From positions 434,001-498,000 of the forward strand of contig NC_015572.1 in the NCBI RefSeq assembly GCF_000214665.1: a DNA stretch of 64,000 bases, written 5' to 3'. The notes beneath the pieces were generated by a model. The model worked only from the letters and a program-made list of their open reading frames with translations, did no database searches and had not been told where the DNA came from. The translations under genes were made by a program, and so were the position numbers. Shown here piece by piece: positions 53,171 to 63,807 of this stretch (positions within the stretch are counted from its first letter, which is position 1; each line of letters starts with the position of its first letter). The DNA is from Methylomonas methanica MC09. GTDB taxonomy: Bacteria; Pseudomonadota; Gammaproteobacteria; Methylococcales; Methylomonadaceae.

Positions 53171-55978
53171 ATGGAAAAAACCTATTCCCCGCACGCAATC
53201 GAACAACGTTGGTACCAACTCTGGGAACAGAGCGGTTATTTCGCCGCTAATCGGGATGCCGCCTCTTATTGCATCATGATCCCACCGCCCAACGTCACCG
53301 GCAGTCTGCACATGGGGCATGCGTTTCAGGATACCATCATGGACGCTTTGACACGCTATCACCGGATGAAGGGCTATAACGCCCTATGGCAACCGGGCAC
53401 CGATCATGCCGGGATAGCCACCCAAATGGTAGTGGAGCGTTTAATCAATGCTGACGGCAAGACCCGACATGATTACGGCCGCGACGCGTTTATCGAAAAA
53501 ATCTGGGAATGGAAGGAAGAGTCCGGCGGTACCATTACCCGGCAATTGCGGCGCATGGGTTCGTCTCTGGATTGGCAAAAAGAACGCTTTACCATGGACG
53601 ACGGCATGTCGGCCGCCGTGCAGGAAGTGTTTATCAAACTTTATGAAGAAGGTTTGATTTATCGCGGCAAGCGTTTGGTGAATTGGGATCCGGTGCTACA
53701 TACCGCGGTTTCCGATCTGGAAGTGCTGTCCGAAGAAGAAAACGGTTCCATGTGGTATATGCGTTATCCGCTGACCAATGGTTCTGGGCATATCCTGGTG
53801 GCGACTACCCGTCCGGAAACCATGCTGGGCGATGCTGCGGTGGCCATTCATCCGGAAGACGAACGCTACAAACATTTGCTGGGCGAATTCGTCGAACTGC
53901 CGCTCACCGGCCGGCGGATTCCCATTATTGCCGACGAATATGTCGACCCCGAGTTCGGTACCGGCTGCGTGAAAATCACCCCGGCCCACGATTTCAACGA
54001 CTACGAAGTATGGTCTCGGCATAAAAATATCTCGGCTATCGCCGATTTACCGCACGGAGGCTTGATCAATGTATTCACGGTCGATGCGGCTGTGCGCGGC
54101 AATGACGACGAATACAATTTAATTCCGGAAGCCTATGTCGGATTGGACCGTTTCGAAGCCCGCAAAAAAATTGTTGCCGATTTGGATTCGCAAGGTTTGC
54201 TGGAAAAAATTGCCGATCATAAATTAATGGTGCCGCGCGGCGACCGTACCGGTGCCGTGATCGAACCGTTTTTGACTAACCAGTGGTACGTCAAAATCGC
54301 CCCGCTGGCCAAGCCGGCGATTGAAGCCGTGGAAACCGGTGCGATTAAATTCGTACCGGACAACTGGAAAAATACCTACTTTGAATGGATGCGCAATATC
54401 CAGGATTGGTGTATCTCCCGGCAAATTTGGTGGGGTCACCGCATTCCGGCTTGGTACGACGATCAGGGCAATACCTACGTGGCGCATTCCGCGCAGGAAA
54501 TTCGGGAAAAACACGGCTTGGCGGCGGATTATCCGCTGCATCAGGACGAGGACGTGCTGGATACCTGGTTTTCCTCGGCATTGTGGCCGTTTTCCACCCT
54601 GGGATGGCCGGATAAAACGCCGGAGTTGGCCGCCCATTATCCGACCAGCGTATTGGTCACCGGCTTCGACATCATTTTCTTCTGGGTAGCCAGAATGATC
54701 ATGATGGGCTTGAAGTTTCAGGGCGAAGTACCGTTCAAGGAAGTCTACATCCACGGCTTGGTGCGCGATGCCGAAGGCCAGAAAATGTCCAAATCCAAAG
54801 GCAATGTATTGGATCCGATCGACATCATAGACGGTATCGATCTGGAAACCTTGGTGGAAAAGCGCATCTCCGGGATGATGCAACCGCATTTGGCCAAAAA
54901 AATCGAGCAGGCTACCCGCAAGCAGTTTCCCGAGGGGATTCAGTCGTTCGGTACCGACGCGTTGCGCTTTACCTTTGCCTCGTTGGCATCGACCGGCCGC
55001 GATATCCGCTTCGATTTGCAACGTACTGAAGGCTACCGCAATTTCTGTAACAAGTTATGGAATGCGGCCCGTTATGTGTTGATGAACACCGAAGATCAGG
55101 ATAACGGGATCGATTGCGCCGAGTGTAGCTATAGCCAAGCCGATTTGTGGATTCTGTCGCGGTTGAACCAGACCATTTCCGTTACCAGTGAGGCGATCGA
55201 CAGCTACCGCTTCGATTTAGCCGCGCAAGCGATCTATGAGTTTACCTGGAATGAATACTGCGACTGGTATCTGGAGCTGGCAAAAATATCACTGCAAAGC
55301 GACGACATGCTGCTGCAACGCGGTACCCGCCAGACCTTGTTGAAAGTGCTGGAAACCGTTCTAAGGCTGGCGCACCCGATCATGCCATTCATCACAGAGG
55401 AAATTTGGCAGCGCGTAGCGCCGCTGGCGGGTGTGACTGCCGCCACTATCATGCTGCAACCGTATCCTCAGCAAGAGTTTGAGGCAATTAACATAGCGGC
55501 GGAAGAGCGGATCCAATGGGTAATGGACTTTATTTTGGGTATCCGCCGTATTCGCGGCGAAATGAATATAGCACCAGGGAAACCCTTGAATGTATTGCTG
55601 CAAAACGGTAGCGCCACCGATCAGGCCAATCTGCGGCAAGCCGAAAACTATTTGCTGAAATTGGGCCGTCTGGAAAGTATCACTTGGCTGAATGCCGGCG
55701 ATGACGTGCCGGAATCGGCGATAGCACTGGTCGGCGATATGAAAATACTGATTCCCATGGCCGGTTTGATCGATAAAGAAGCCGAACTTACCCGGTTGGA
55801 AAAGGAAATTCAGCGTATCGAAAAGGAGCTACCGCGCATTGAGGGGAAATTGAATAACGCTGCCTTTGTGGATAAGGCCCCCGCGGAGGTCATTGGCAAA
55901 GAGCGCGAAAAGTTGGCCGGCTTGCAGTCGTCGTTGAAAAATCTCAACGAGCAATACCTCAAAATAAAAGCACTATAA
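53171..55978 (+). CDS. valS: Valyl-tRNA synthetase
   Basis: Class I synthetase charging tRNA-Val, with editing of threonyl-tRNA. The HIGH-type motif is in [15 protein letters not shown] (about residues 37-51). The CP1 editing domain (about 190-350) has [18 protein letters not shown] and [17 protein letters not shown]. The KMSKS loop is [13 protein letters not shown] near residue 538, followed by the anticodon-binding helices. A C-terminal coiled coil (about 870-935, [20 protein letters not shown]) completes the protein. Length 935 is typical. The next gene starts directly after its stop. Confidence 0.98.
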   Translation: MEKTYSPHAIEQRWYQLWEQSGYFAANRDAASYCIMIPPPNVTGSLHMGHAFQDTIMDALTRYHRMKGYNALWQPGTDHAGIATQMVVERLINADGKTRHDYGRDAFIEKIWEWKEESGGTITRQLRRMGSSLDWQKERFTMDDGMSAAVQEVFIKLYEEGLIYRGKRLVNWDPVLHTAVSDLEVLSEEENGSMWYMRYPLTNGSGHILVATTRPETMLGDAAVAIHPEDERYKHLLGEFVELPLTGRRIPIIADEYVDPEFGTGCVKITPAHDFNDYEVWSRHKNISAIADLPHGGLINVFTVDAAVRGNDDEYNLIPEAYVGLDRFEARKKIVADLDSQGLLEKIADHKLMVPRGDRTGAVIEPFLTNQWYVKIAPLAKPAIEAVETGAIKFVPDNWKNTYFEWMRNIQDWCISRQIWWGHRIPAWYDDQGNTYVAHSAQEIREKHGLAADYPLHQDEDVLDTWFSSALWPFSTLGWPDKTPELAAHYPTSVLVTGFDIIFFWVARMIMMGLKFQGEVPFKEVYIHGLVRDAEGQKMSKSKGNVLDPIDIIDGIDLETLVEKRISGMMQPHLAKKIEQATRKQFPEGIQSFGTDALRFTFASLASTGRDIRFDLQRTEGYRNFCNKLWNAARYVLMNTEDQDNGIDCAECSYSQADLWILSRLNQTISVTSEAIDSYRFDLAAQAIYEFTWNEYCDWYLELAKISLQSDDMLLQRGTRQTLLKVLETVLRLAHPIMPFITEEIWQRVAPLAGVTAATIMLQPYPQQEFEAINIAAEERIQWVMDFILGIRRIRGEMNIAPGKPLNVLLQNGSATDQANLRQAENYLLKLGRLESITWLNAGDDVPESAIALVGDMKILIPMAGLIDKEAELTRLEKEIQRIEKELPRIEGKLNNAAFVDKAPAEVIGKEREKLAGLQSSLKNLNEQYLKIKAL

Positions 55979-57421
55979 ATGGACAAAGGCGATTTAAGCG
56001 ATCCGCAACCTCAAGGCCTGGACGAGTGGGCGGAACTCTTGCGTGAAGAGGAAATGCCCATTTTCTCCAATACGGCGCAAAAAATTTATCTCGCCATGGA
56101 CGACAAAAAAAAAGGCGCCATGGAGTTGGCGTCCATTATTTTGCAGGATCCCAGTCTTACCGCCAAGCTGTTGAAAGTCGGCAATTGCCCTTATTACAAT
56201 CCATCGCGGCAAAAAATCAGTACCGTTTCCCGCGCCATTGTCATTTTGGGTATGCAGATGATCCGCGAACTGACGCTGGCATGTTCGTTTTTCGAATCGA
56301 TTTTGTCGCCCGCCAATAAGGAGCGGGCGAATAAGGAAATTGCCCATGCGATTCATGCGGCGGTGCAAGCGCGCGAGTTGGCCATTACCTTGAGAGATCA
56401 GTCGCCCGAAGAGGTGTTTGTAGCGGCCTTGCTGCACAATGTCGGTCATGTGGCTTTTTGGTGTTCCAGTAACCGGAAAACAGCCGACATGCATGAAAAG
56501 CTGGCCGTGAGCGGTTTGGAGGGTGAGGAAGCCGAAAAACGCGTGTTAGGCTTTTGTCTGAAGGATTTGGGTAAAAAACTGAGTAAGTCCTGGCATTTGG
56601 GCGGTCTGATACATGAGGCGATCAGCCATCCGCAGTCTTCGGATGAGCGCGTGCAGACCGTCTGTATGGGTAATGAAATTTCTTTGGCCCTTAAGTATGG
56701 TATCGATTCCGAAGAAATGGAGGTGTGCCTGCAGAAGTTGCAAAGTCTCGGTGGCGGTAGCCTCGATAGCATCAAAGCCAAAATAAAAGCCAATACCTTG
56801 ATGGCGGTTGACATTGCGCAACAGTTTGGCGCACACGATGCGTCGCAATATATCAGTTCGGAGCCTACCCAACATAGTGTCGTCGTTCAAGAGGAGATGC
56901 AACCGGATAAAAAGCAAATTCAGTTTCAGGTATTGCAGGACATTACCGCGCATATCAGTGGCAATATCGATTTGAACGTGCTGTTTGAAATGGTGTTGGA
57001 AGGTGTGTATCGTGGAGTGGAAATGGACAGAACGATATTTATGCTGTTGGGGCCGGATAAAAAGTCATTGAATGAGAAAATTTCCTTAGGTTGGAAAAAG
57101 CCCGATTTTAATGAAAAAATTCGCGTTTTCAATAATGATGCTAAGGGTAATCTGCTATTCCATGCCTTGTATGATCATGAAGGGGTTTGGCTGAAGCCTA
57201 ACCAGCATGCTTCGCTCTATACAGACCAAATCGAATCACAGTTTGGCCGTTACGAGTGCTTTGTATTTCCCATTCAGGTGGAGAAAAAACCGATCGGTTT
57301 GATTTATTGTGACCGGGGTATTGAGCACGGCGCGTTGACTGTAGAAGATTTCTCCGTCGCCAAGCATTTTGCAAAACAGGCGCAGATCGGACTAACTTTA
57401 TACCGAATGAAAAGTCATTAA
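55979..57421 (+). CDS. HDOD-GAF signalling protein
   Basis: Predicted regulatory protein of 480 residues. The HDOD domain is at about 25-225: MPIFSNTAQKIYLAMDDKKK, LASIILQDPSLTAKLLKVGN, TVSRAIVILGMQMIRELTLA, VFVAALLHNVGHVAFW. It is a metal-less relative of HD phosphohydrolases used in chemotaxis, motility and cell-cycle control. A GAF domain follows at about 325-475 (ISGNIDLNVLFEMVLEGVYR, FPIQVEKKPIGLIYCDRG), which may bind a small ligand. The ATG abuts the valS stop, and the double-receiver gene follows three bases after its own stop. The pair sits beside the pilus genes, which suggests control of twitching or attachment. The output is unknown. Confidence 0.88.
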   Translation: MDKGDLSDPQPQGLDEWAELLREEEMPIFSNTAQKIYLAMDDKKKGAMELASIILQDPSLTAKLLKVGNCPYYNPSRQKISTVSRAIVILGMQMIRELTLACSFFESILSPANKERANKEIAHAIHAAVQARELAITLRDQSPEEVFVAALLHNVGHVAFWCSSNRKTADMHEKLAVSGLEGEEAEKRVLGFCLKDLGKKLSKSWHLGGLIHEAISHPQSSDERVQTVCMGNEISLALKYGIDSEEMEVCLQKLQSLGGGSLDSIKAKIKANTLMAVDIAQQFGAHDASQYISSEPTQHSVVVQEEMQPDKKQIQFQVLQDITAHISGNIDLNVLFEMVLEGVYRGVEMDRTIFMLLGPDKKSLNEKISLGWKKPDFNEKIRVFNNDAKGNLLFHALYDHEGVWLKPNQHASLYTDQIESQFGRYECFVFPIQVEKKPIGLIYCDRGIEHGALTVEDFSVAKHFAKQAQIGLTLYRMKSH

Positions 57422-57424
57422 TAT

Positions 57425-58222
57425 ATGAATGAGAATGGAATTGCCACTCTGGAGGTGTTTTTAGTAGAGCCCTCGCATACTCAGCAAGTCATCATTAATC
57501 AGTATCTGCAAGCCAGCGGAATTCATGCCGTTACTTTTGTGTCCAGCGGAAACGAGATACTGGAAAAACTAAAAAAAACCAAGCCGGATTTGATCATTAG
57601 CAGCATGTATTTGCCTGATATGACCGGTGTCGATCTGATTCACGCCATCCGCAAGGATAGCGAGTCGTACGACATGGCCTTTTTATTGATTTCCAGCGAA
57701 ACCAAGATTCAATATCTGGAGCCTATACGTCAGGCCGGGGCGATAGCGATTTTGCCGAAACCGTTTACGCAACAGGAACTCGATACGGCGCTGTGCGCAT
57801 CGCTGGATTATCTGCATCCCGAGAAAGCCAATCTCGAACATCTCGATGTGGAGGATTTGCGCGTACTATTGGTCGACGATAGCGAATTTTCCCGTAAATA
57901 CATTCAGCGGGTGTTAAACAACGTGGGAATTGAAAACATCAGTTTCGCCTGCGATGGAAAACAGGCATTAGCTCTGTTTCAGGAACACTTCTTTGATTTG
58001 ATAGTTACCGATTTCAATATGCCGGAAATGGATGGCCTGCAACTGGTTAATGCGATACGTGGGGACGCACAGCAGGTTTCCACCATACCCATATTGATGG
58101 TCACCAGTGAACAAAATCAGAATCGCTTGGCAGCGATTGAAAAAGCGGGGGTGTCGGCCGTGTTGGATAAACCTTTCGAGCCTCAATCGATCAAAAGGCT
58201 TATCAGGCAATTGTTGAATTAA
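57425..58222 (+). CDS. Tandem receiver response regulator (first receiver degenerate)
   Basis: Two CheY-like receiver domains and no output domain in 265 residues. Receiver 1 (about 8-125) has lost the acidic pair (FLVEPSH), and its phospho-acceptor place is Ser in PDLIISSMYLPDMTG, so it cannot be phosphorylated in the usual way. Receiver 2 (about 145-262) is intact: VLLVDDSEFSRKYI, DLIVTDFNMPEMDG with the acceptor Asp, ILMVTSEQ and LDKPF. A kinase is not encoded nearby. Translated right after the HDOD-GAF gene, so they likely act together. Confidence 0.9.
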   Translation: MNENGIATLEVFLVEPSHTQQVIINQYLQASGIHAVTFVSSGNEILEKLKKTKPDLIISSMYLPDMTGVDLIHAIRKDSESYDMAFLLISSETKIQYLEPIRQAGAIAILPKPFTQQELDTALCASLDYLHPEKANLEHLDVEDLRVLLVDDSEFSRKYIQRVLNNVGIENISFACDGKQALALFQEHFFDLIVTDFNMPEMDGLQLVNAIRGDAQQVSTIPILMVTSEQNQNRLAAIEKAGVSAVLDKPFEPQSIKRLIRQLLN

Positions 58223-58331
58223 GCACGGCATGCCGTATCGTCTGCCTCTATAAGTGTATAGACAAAATCCTTAATTCATCTATAGTTGCAGCACAACTAA
58301 AAGAAATTACATCACATAGATTTGGGCGTAA

Positions 58332-60041
58332 ATGGCGACAGCACCTTCCAATATACATTTTAGCGGTTTGGCAAAATGCCTGATTCAGCAAGGTGTGCTT
58401 ACCGAGGAGACTGCAACGGCTGCCGTCGAAGAAGCGCAAAAAAATAAACTGCCTTTTGTCAGCTATTTAGTCAAAAACAAGCAGGTGGATAGCCGCACAG
58501 TGGCAAATTTGGCTTCTGCGGAATTCGGCGTACCGTTGCTGGATTTGGATGCGGTGGATTTAAGCGCAGTCCCGGTCAAACTGGTGAGCGAAAAGTTGAT
58601 TCGCCAACACCATGCCTTACCGTTATTTAAGCGCGGCAATCGTTTATTTATTGCGACCGCGGATCCCACCAATTTTCAGGCCCTGGATGAAATAAAATTT
58701 CATACCCGACTGAATACTGAAAATATACTGGTAGAAGAAGAAAAACTCATGAGAGCTATCGACGCCGCTTTGGAGGCTGTCGATACAACCATGGGGAATT
58801 TACTGGACTCCGACCTGGATAATATCGACATTTCCGGGGGGGATGAGCAGCCGGTTGAAGACACCGCATCTGATGTGGATGATGCGCCTATCGTGCGCTT
58901 CGTCAACAAAATTTTGTTGGATTCGATTAAAAAAGGTGTCTCGGATATTCACCTTGAGCCGTTTGAAAAAAAGTTTCGTATTCGGTTTCGCGCGGACGGT
59001 ATTTTATCGGAGGTGGCCAGTCCGCCGGTCGGTATTTCCAACCGGATTATTTCCCGGATTAAGGTTATGTCCAAGATGGATATTGCCGAACGGCGGGTGC
59101 CGCAGGATGGTAGGATCAAGATGCAGTTATCCAAAAATCGCGCCATCGACTTCCGGGTAAATACCTGTCCGACTTTGTTCGGCGAAAAAGTGGTGATGCG
59201 GATTCTCGACCCGACCAGTGCTCAGATAGGCATTGAAAAACTTGGGTTTGAAGAGGCTCAACAAAAACTGTTTTTGTCCGCAATTCATCGGCCGTATGGC
59301 ATGGTGCTGGTAACAGGACCGACCGGTAGCGGTAAAACCGTATCCTTGTATACCGGATTAAATATTCTGAATAGTATCGAGCGCAACATTTCGACGGCCG
59401 AAGACCCCGTGGAAATCACGGTAGAAGGCATAAATCAGGTAAACGTTAATCCGAAGGCCGGCTTGACATTTGCCGAGGCGTTACGCGCCTTCCTGCGGCA
59501 AGACCCGGACATCATCATGGTGGGGGAGATACGGGATTTGGAAACCGCCAGTATCGCCGTAAAAGCCGCGCAAACCGGTCACTTGGTGTTATCTACTTTG
59601 CATACCAATGATGCGCCGCAAACTATCAATCGCTTAATGCAAATGGGCATCGAGCCCTTCAATATCGTTTCGGCGGTTAATTTGATTATGGCGCAACGTT
59701 TGGCGCGCCGGTTATGCGAGTACTGTAAGAAAGAGGCCGACTTTCCGGATAGTGTGTTGTTGTCCGCAGGCTATAGTCAGGAAGATATCGGAACATTCAA
59801 AGTATATGAACCTGTGGGTTGCGAACATTGTACCAACGGCTATAAGGGCCGAGTCGGTATTTATCAAGTGTTGCCGATCAGCGAAAAAATGCGCGCACTG
59901 ATCTTAAGCGGCGGTAATGCCATGCAAATGGCGGAACTGGCGAAATCCGAAGGCATTAATGATCTAAGAGCATCGGGGTTGCTAAAAGTGCGCCAAGGCA
60001 TTACCTCGCTGGAAGAAATAGATCGCGTCACCAAGGAATAA
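58332..60041 (+). CDS. pilB: Type IV pilus assembly ATPase PilB
   Basis: Hexameric ATPase that drives pilus extension. The N-terminal MshEN domain (about 10-150) is a known cyclic di-GMP-binding fold in this family. The core has the Walker A TGPTGSGKTVSLYTGL (near 330), Asp box EDPVEITVEGINQVNVNPKA, Walker B DIIMVGEIRD (near 393) and His box TGHLVLSTLHTNDAPQT. The zinc Cys tetrad CEYC/CEHC is near 462 and 497. Length 569 is normal. A G7 run lies in the linker near 58836-58842. Followed by pilC after three bases. Confidence 0.97.
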   Translation: MATAPSNIHFSGLAKCLIQQGVLTEETATAAVEEAQKNKLPFVSYLVKNKQVDSRTVANLASAEFGVPLLDLDAVDLSAVPVKLVSEKLIRQHHALPLFKRGNRLFIATADPTNFQALDEIKFHTRLNTENILVEEEKLMRAIDAALEAVDTTMGNLLDSDLDNIDISGGDEQPVEDTASDVDDAPIVRFVNKILLDSIKKGVSDIHLEPFEKKFRIRFRADGILSEVASPPVGISNRIISRIKVMSKMDIAERRVPQDGRIKMQLSKNRAIDFRVNTCPTLFGEKVVMRILDPTSAQIGIEKLGFEEAQQKLFLSAIHRPYGMVLVTGPTGSGKTVSLYTGLNILNSIERNISTAEDPVEITVEGINQVNVNPKAGLTFAEALRAFLRQDPDIIMVGEIRDLETASIAVKAAQTGHLVLSTLHTNDAPQTINRLMQMGIEPFNIVSAVNLIMAQRLARRLCEYCKKEADFPDSVLLSAGYSQEDIGTFKVYEPVGCEHCTNGYKGRVGIYQVLPISEKMRALILSGGNAMQMAELAKSEGINDLRASGLLKVRQGITSLEEIDRVTKE

Positions 60042-60044
60042 ACC

Positions 60045-61265
60045 ATGGCCAAGCAAACAGACCAAATCGACTTTCTCTGGGAAGGTCTCGATAAACAGAG
60101 TAAAAAAACCAATGGCTTGATCAGTGCCAAGAGTGAAAGTATCGCCCGCACCGAACTCAGGAAAATGGGGGTGAGGGTCGTAAAAATAAAACCCAAGCCC
60201 AAACCGCTGTTTGGTGCAAAAACCCAAAAAATCACTACAGGGGATATTGCAGTATTTGCCCGGCAATTGGCAACCATGCTTGAGGCGGGCGTGCCCTTGG
60301 TACAATCGTTCGACATTATCGGCAAAGGCCACGACAATGCCAGTATGTCGGAGTTGTTGTTGGGTATTAAAGCCGATATCGAAGGCGGTGATACCTTGGC
60401 TCAGGCTTTAGGCAAGCGGCCCATCTATTTTGATGATTTATTCTGCAATCTGGTCAACGCCGGCGAGCAAGCGGGGGTGTTGGAAGGTTTGCTGGACAAA
60501 ATTGCCACCTATAAGGAAAAAACCGAGTCGATTCGTAAAAAAGTCAAAAAAGCCCTGACTTACCCGATTGCCGTGTTAGTGGTGGCTTTTATCGTCACGG
60601 CGATATTGCTGATTTTTGTGGTGCCGGTGTTTGAGGATTTGTTTAAAGGTTTTGGTGCCGATTTGCCTGCGTTCACCAAATTCGTTATCAGTTTGTCGGA
60701 ATGGGTGCAGGAATGGTGGTGGGCCGTGGTAGGCGTGCTTGGCGGGCTTGGATACACCTTTGGATATTTCAAAAAGCGCTCGCGGCCGTTTAATCACTTT
60801 TTGGATAGGACGCTGTTGAAAATTCCGGTAGTCGGCATGATTCTGGAAAAGTCGGCCATTGCCCGTTTCGCCCGTACGTTGTCTACCATGTCTGCCGCCG
60901 GAGTGCCATTGGTGGAGGCGCTGGTTTCCGTCGCCGGGGCCTGCGGGAATATCCTGTTTTACGACGGCGTGATGAAAATGCGCGACGATGTGTCCACGGG
61001 TCAACAGTTGCAATTTTCCATGGTTCAGACCGGTTTGTTTCCGAATATGGTGGTACAGATGGTGGCGATCGGCGAAGAGTCCGGTTCAATTGACAGCATG
61101 CTGGACAAAGTGGCCGATTTTTACGAGGAAGAGGTCGATAACTTGGTCGATAACCTGAGCAGTTTAATGGAACCTATCATTATGGCTGTTTTGGGGGTTT
61201 TGGTGGGCGGTTTGATCGTGGCTATGTATTTGCCTATCTTCAAGCTTGGTGCTGCGGTTGGCTAG
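60045..61265 (+). CDS. pilC: Type IV pilus inner-membrane platform protein PilC
   Basis: Inner-membrane protein contacted by PilB and PilT; needed for pilin assembly. It has two T2SSF domains. The first is near 70-195 (FARQLATMLEAGVPLVQSFD, NLVNAGEQAGVLEGLLDKIA), the second near 270-395 (FARTLSTMSAAGVPLVEALV, MVAIGEESGSIDSMLDKVAD). Three hydrophobic helices are at about 175, 225 and 380. Length 406. Same transcript as pilB. Confidence 0.97.
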   Translation: MAKQTDQIDFLWEGLDKQSKKTNGLISAKSESIARTELRKMGVRVVKIKPKPKPLFGAKTQKITTGDIAVFARQLATMLEAGVPLVQSFDIIGKGHDNASMSELLLGIKADIEGGDTLAQALGKRPIYFDDLFCNLVNAGEQAGVLEGLLDKIATYKEKTESIRKKVKKALTYPIAVLVVAFIVTAILLIFVVPVFEDLFKGFGADLPAFTKFVISLSEWVQEWWWAVVGVLGGLGYTFGYFKKRSRPFNHFLDRTLLKIPVVGMILEKSAIARFARTLSTMSAAGVPLVEALVSVAGACGNILFYDGVMKMRDDVSTGQQLQFSMVQTGLFPNMVVQMVAIGEESGSIDSMLDKVADFYEEEVDNLVDNLSSLMEPIIMAVLGVLVGGLIVAMYLPIFKLGAAVG

Positions 61266-61340
61266 CCCTTAAGGTCTTGCCTATTTTTCGATAATGTCGG
61301 GCACAGTTTCCCTACATTGATGCTTAATCATTATTTTTAA

Positions 61341-62213
61341 TTGGATATGTTTTTAACGGCCTTGCAACAATCCCCGGGTTTGCTTATCGCGTTGGTCTCA
61401 ATAGTGGGGTTAATGATAGGCAGTTTTTTGAATGTGGTGATTTACCGGCTACCGGTCATGATGCAAGGCGGCTGGCGCCGCGAATGTTTGGAATATTTGC
61501 AAATGCCGGCGGAAGAAGTGGGTGAGACTTTTAATCTATTGTGGCCCGGCTCTCGTTGTCCTGTGTGTAAAACCGAGATTAAGGCCTATCAGAATATCCC
61601 CGTGCTCAGTTACCTTTGGTTACGCGGTAAATGCAGTCATTGTTCTGCGCCTATTTCTTTGCGCTATCCGCTGATTGAAGCCTTTACCGGATTATGCTCC
61701 GCACTAGTTGCCTGGCATTTCGGTTACGGTTTACCCATGCTGTTCGGTTTGCTGCTGACCTGGAGCTTGATCGCGCTGAGTTTTATCGATATCGATCATC
61801 AATTATTGCCGGATTCCATCACCTTGCCGGTTTTGTGGCTGGGTTTGATTTTAAGTCTGTTTTCTATTTATACCGATGCGCATGCCAGCATAATTGGGGC
61901 CGTTGCCGGTTATTTGAGTCTTTGGAGCGTTTATCACCTATTTAAGTTACTGACGGGCAAGGAAGGCATGGGCTTTGGCGACTTTAAGCTTTTGGCTTTA
62001 CTAGGCGCTTGGTTGGGATGGCAGTATTTACCTTTGATTATCATTTTGTCGTCTTTGGTGGGCGCCTGCATCGGCATTGCCATGATTATATTCAGGCAAC
62101 ACGAAGCCAGTCGTCCGATTCCCTTTGGACCTTATTTGGCCGCCGCCGGTTGGTTGGCCTTGATTTGGGGTAGTGATTTAAATCGCCTATACCTGAATTA
62201 CGCCGGGTTGTAA
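61341..62213 (+). CDS. pilD: Prepilin peptidase/N-methyltransferase PilD
   Basis: Membrane aspartyl protease that cuts and N-methylates type IV prepilins and type II secretion pseudopilins. The cytoplasmic Cys pairs CPVC and CSHC (about residues 73 and 98) form the zinc site of the methylase domain. The catalytic aspartates lie in FIDIDHQLLPDSITLP (near 148) and GMGFGDFKLLALLGAWLGW (near 212). FLNVVIYRLPVM is near the N-terminus. Length 290. Start TTG 61341 or ATG 61347; no clear SD decides. Confidence 0.96.
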   Translation: MDMFLTALQQSPGLLIALVSIVGLMIGSFLNVVIYRLPVMMQGGWRRECLEYLQMPAEEVGETFNLLWPGSRCPVCKTEIKAYQNIPVLSYLWLRGKCSHCSAPISLRYPLIEAFTGLCSALVAWHFGYGLPMLFGLLLTWSLIALSFIDIDHQLLPDSITLPVLWLGLILSLFSIYTDAHASIIGAVAGYLSLWSVYHLFKLLTGKEGMGFGDFKLLALLGAWLGWQYLPLIIILSSLVGACIGIAMIIFRQHEASRPIPFGPYLAAAGWLALIWGSDLNRLYLNYAGL

Positions 62214-62216
62214 TCC

Positions 62217-62828
62217 GTGCTGAAAGTGGGTATGACCGGCGGCATCGGCAGCGGAAAATCCACTGTTTGCCATTTGTTTTCGGCTTTAAATGTACCCATT
62301 ATCGATACCGACATCATTGCCCGCCAGCTGGTAGAGCCCGGGCAACCGGCTTTATCTCAGCTTGTCGCCGTATTCGGCGCAACGATTATTAAGCAGGATG
62401 GTTCGCTTGATCGGACGATGCTCAGGCAGCTGGTGTTTTCAGATGCCCAACATAAGCAGCAATTGGATGCCATCATGCATCCCTTGATTTTTAAAGAGTT
62501 GGATGCCCAAGTTGCTCGCTTGCAAGCGGTTTATTGCCTGTTAGTCATTCCGCTTTTGGTGGAGACGCATAACAACTATGCGTTGGATCGCGTGTTGCTG
62601 GTTGATTGTCCGGAGCAAGTTCAAGTACAGCGGGTTATAAATCGGGATGGGATTAGCCGGGAGCAAGCGCTGGCTATCATCGCCGCGCAAGCCTCACGGC
62701 AACAGCGTCTGGCGCTGGCGCATGATGTGATTGACAATACGGCTACTCCCGAGACCCTTGCAGAACAGGTTAAAAGGCTGCACAATTCTTACCTTTTATT
62801 AGCCACGGCTAGGACGACATCGGCTTGA
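62217..62828 (+). CDS. coaE: Dephospho-CoA kinase
   Basis: Last enzyme of coenzyme A synthesis; phosphorylates the ribose 3'-OH. The P-loop GMTGGIGSGKSTVCHLF is at the N-terminus. DTDIIARQLVEPG (substrate Asp), MHPLIFKEL and VIPLLVE follow, then the lid residues around NRDGISREQALAIIAAQ. Length 203. GTG start three bases after pilD. Its TGA overlaps the TTG start of zapD. Confidence 0.97.
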   Translation: MLKVGMTGGIGSGKSTVCHLFSALNVPIIDTDIIARQLVEPGQPALSQLVAVFGATIIKQDGSLDRTMLRQLVFSDAQHKQQLDAIMHPLIFKELDAQVARLQAVYCLLVIPLLVETHNNYALDRVLLVDCPEQVQVQRVINRDGISREQALAIIAAQASRQQRLALAHDVIDNTATPETLAEQVKRLHNSYLLLATARTTSA

Positions 62829-63595
62829 ATACACTAACGACCTACGAATTCCCTCTTAACGAACGAATTCGGGTGTTTATGCGCCTGGAGCAGTTATTTC
62901 AACAACTCAGCCACTTCATGGCTGGGGATTCGGTTTTCGATAAGCGCGCGGCTGTCGATACTTTGCTGGATATCCTGGTCATATTCAGCCGTAGTGATTT
63001 AAAATCGGAATTGATCAAGGAGCTGGAAAGACATGCCAAAGTACTCGGCATGTTGAGTAACAGCCAGGATGTCGATAAATCAAAATTACAGACGATTTTA
63101 CTGGAACTGAATCAGGCCAGCCGGAACCTTTATAACGCCAGCGGCAAAGTCGGTGCCAGCGTTATGGAAAGCGGTTTGTTTCAGAGTATTTCGCAACGTA
63201 GCGCCATTCCTGGGGGTACGTGTTCGTTCGATTTGCCGGCTTTCCATTATTGGCTGGAGCAGGATCTGGCCGAACAACAAAAAGACTTTCAGCAGTGGAC
63301 TTTGCCGTTTGCGGATATCCGCATCGCCATCGACCTTATTTTGGGTTTCATTCGGCAAAGCAGCGTACCCAAACAGGAAATCGCTCAGGCCGGTTTTTTT
63401 CAACTGGCCTTGGATAAGGCGCATCCCGTGCAACTGTTACGCGTGGGTGTGCCTGTGTCCGTGGGATGCTTTGCCGAAATCAGCGGCGGTAAACACCGGT
63501 TCAGCATTCGTTTTATGAAGCCATCGAGCGATGAGAATCGGCCTACCCAAACGCCGGCGGATATTTCGTTCACATTGTCTCGTTGTGCTGTGTAA
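62825..63595 (+). CDS. zapD: Cell division protein ZapD
   Basis: FtsZ-bundling factor that helps Z-ring integrity. The start resembles the family opening ([20 protein letters not shown]). A mostly helical first half and a C-terminal beta part ([26 protein letters not shown]) match the DUF1342 pattern. Length 256 is typical. The TTG start overlaps the coaE stop. Its position between coaE and yacG is conserved in gammaproteobacteria. Confidence 0.94.
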   Translation: MNTLTTYEFPLNERIRVFMRLEQLFQQLSHFMAGDSVFDKRAAVDTLLDILVIFSRSDLKSELIKELERHAKVLGMLSNSQDVDKSKLQTILLELNQASRNLYNASGKVGASVMESGLFQSISQRSAIPGGTCSFDLPAFHYWLEQDLAEQQKDFQQWTLPFADIRIAIDLILGFIRQSSVPKQEIAQAGFFQLALDKAHPVQLLRVGVPVSVGCFAEISGGKHRFSIRFMKPSSDENRPTQTPADISFTLSRCAV

Positions 63596-63798
63596 TGAGC
63601 GGGCAGTCACCCCTTATCGTCGTTTGCCCGACGTGCAAAAACCCAGTGCCTTGGGTGGCGGAGCAGGCATTTAAGCCGTTTTGCAGCCAGCGCTGTAAGT
63701 TAATCGATCTGGGCGATTGGGCCACCGAAGCGCATAAAATTCCCGGCCAGCCGATTTCGACGGAGTTTGATGTCGATTCGTTCGATGCTGACGAATAA
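63595..63798 (+). CDS. yacG: DNA gyrase inhibitor YacG
   Basis: Small zinc protein (67 residues) that binds gyrase. The zinc ligands are [11 protein letters not shown] and [17 protein letters not shown]. The ATG at 63595 overlaps the last base of the zapD stop (TAATG). An earlier in-frame start at 63583 lies inside zapD and is not needed. Confidence 0.94.
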   Translation: MSGQSPLIVVCPTCKNPVPWVAEQAFKPFCSQRCKLIDLGDWATEAHKIPGQPISTEFDVDSFDADE

Positions 63799-63807
63799 AG
63801 TCTAAAA

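Noticed and set aside
58836..58842. G7 run in pilB as a phase-variation tract
   Set aside because: Shorter than the two G8 tracts and in a gene of balanced composition where such a run is less surprising.
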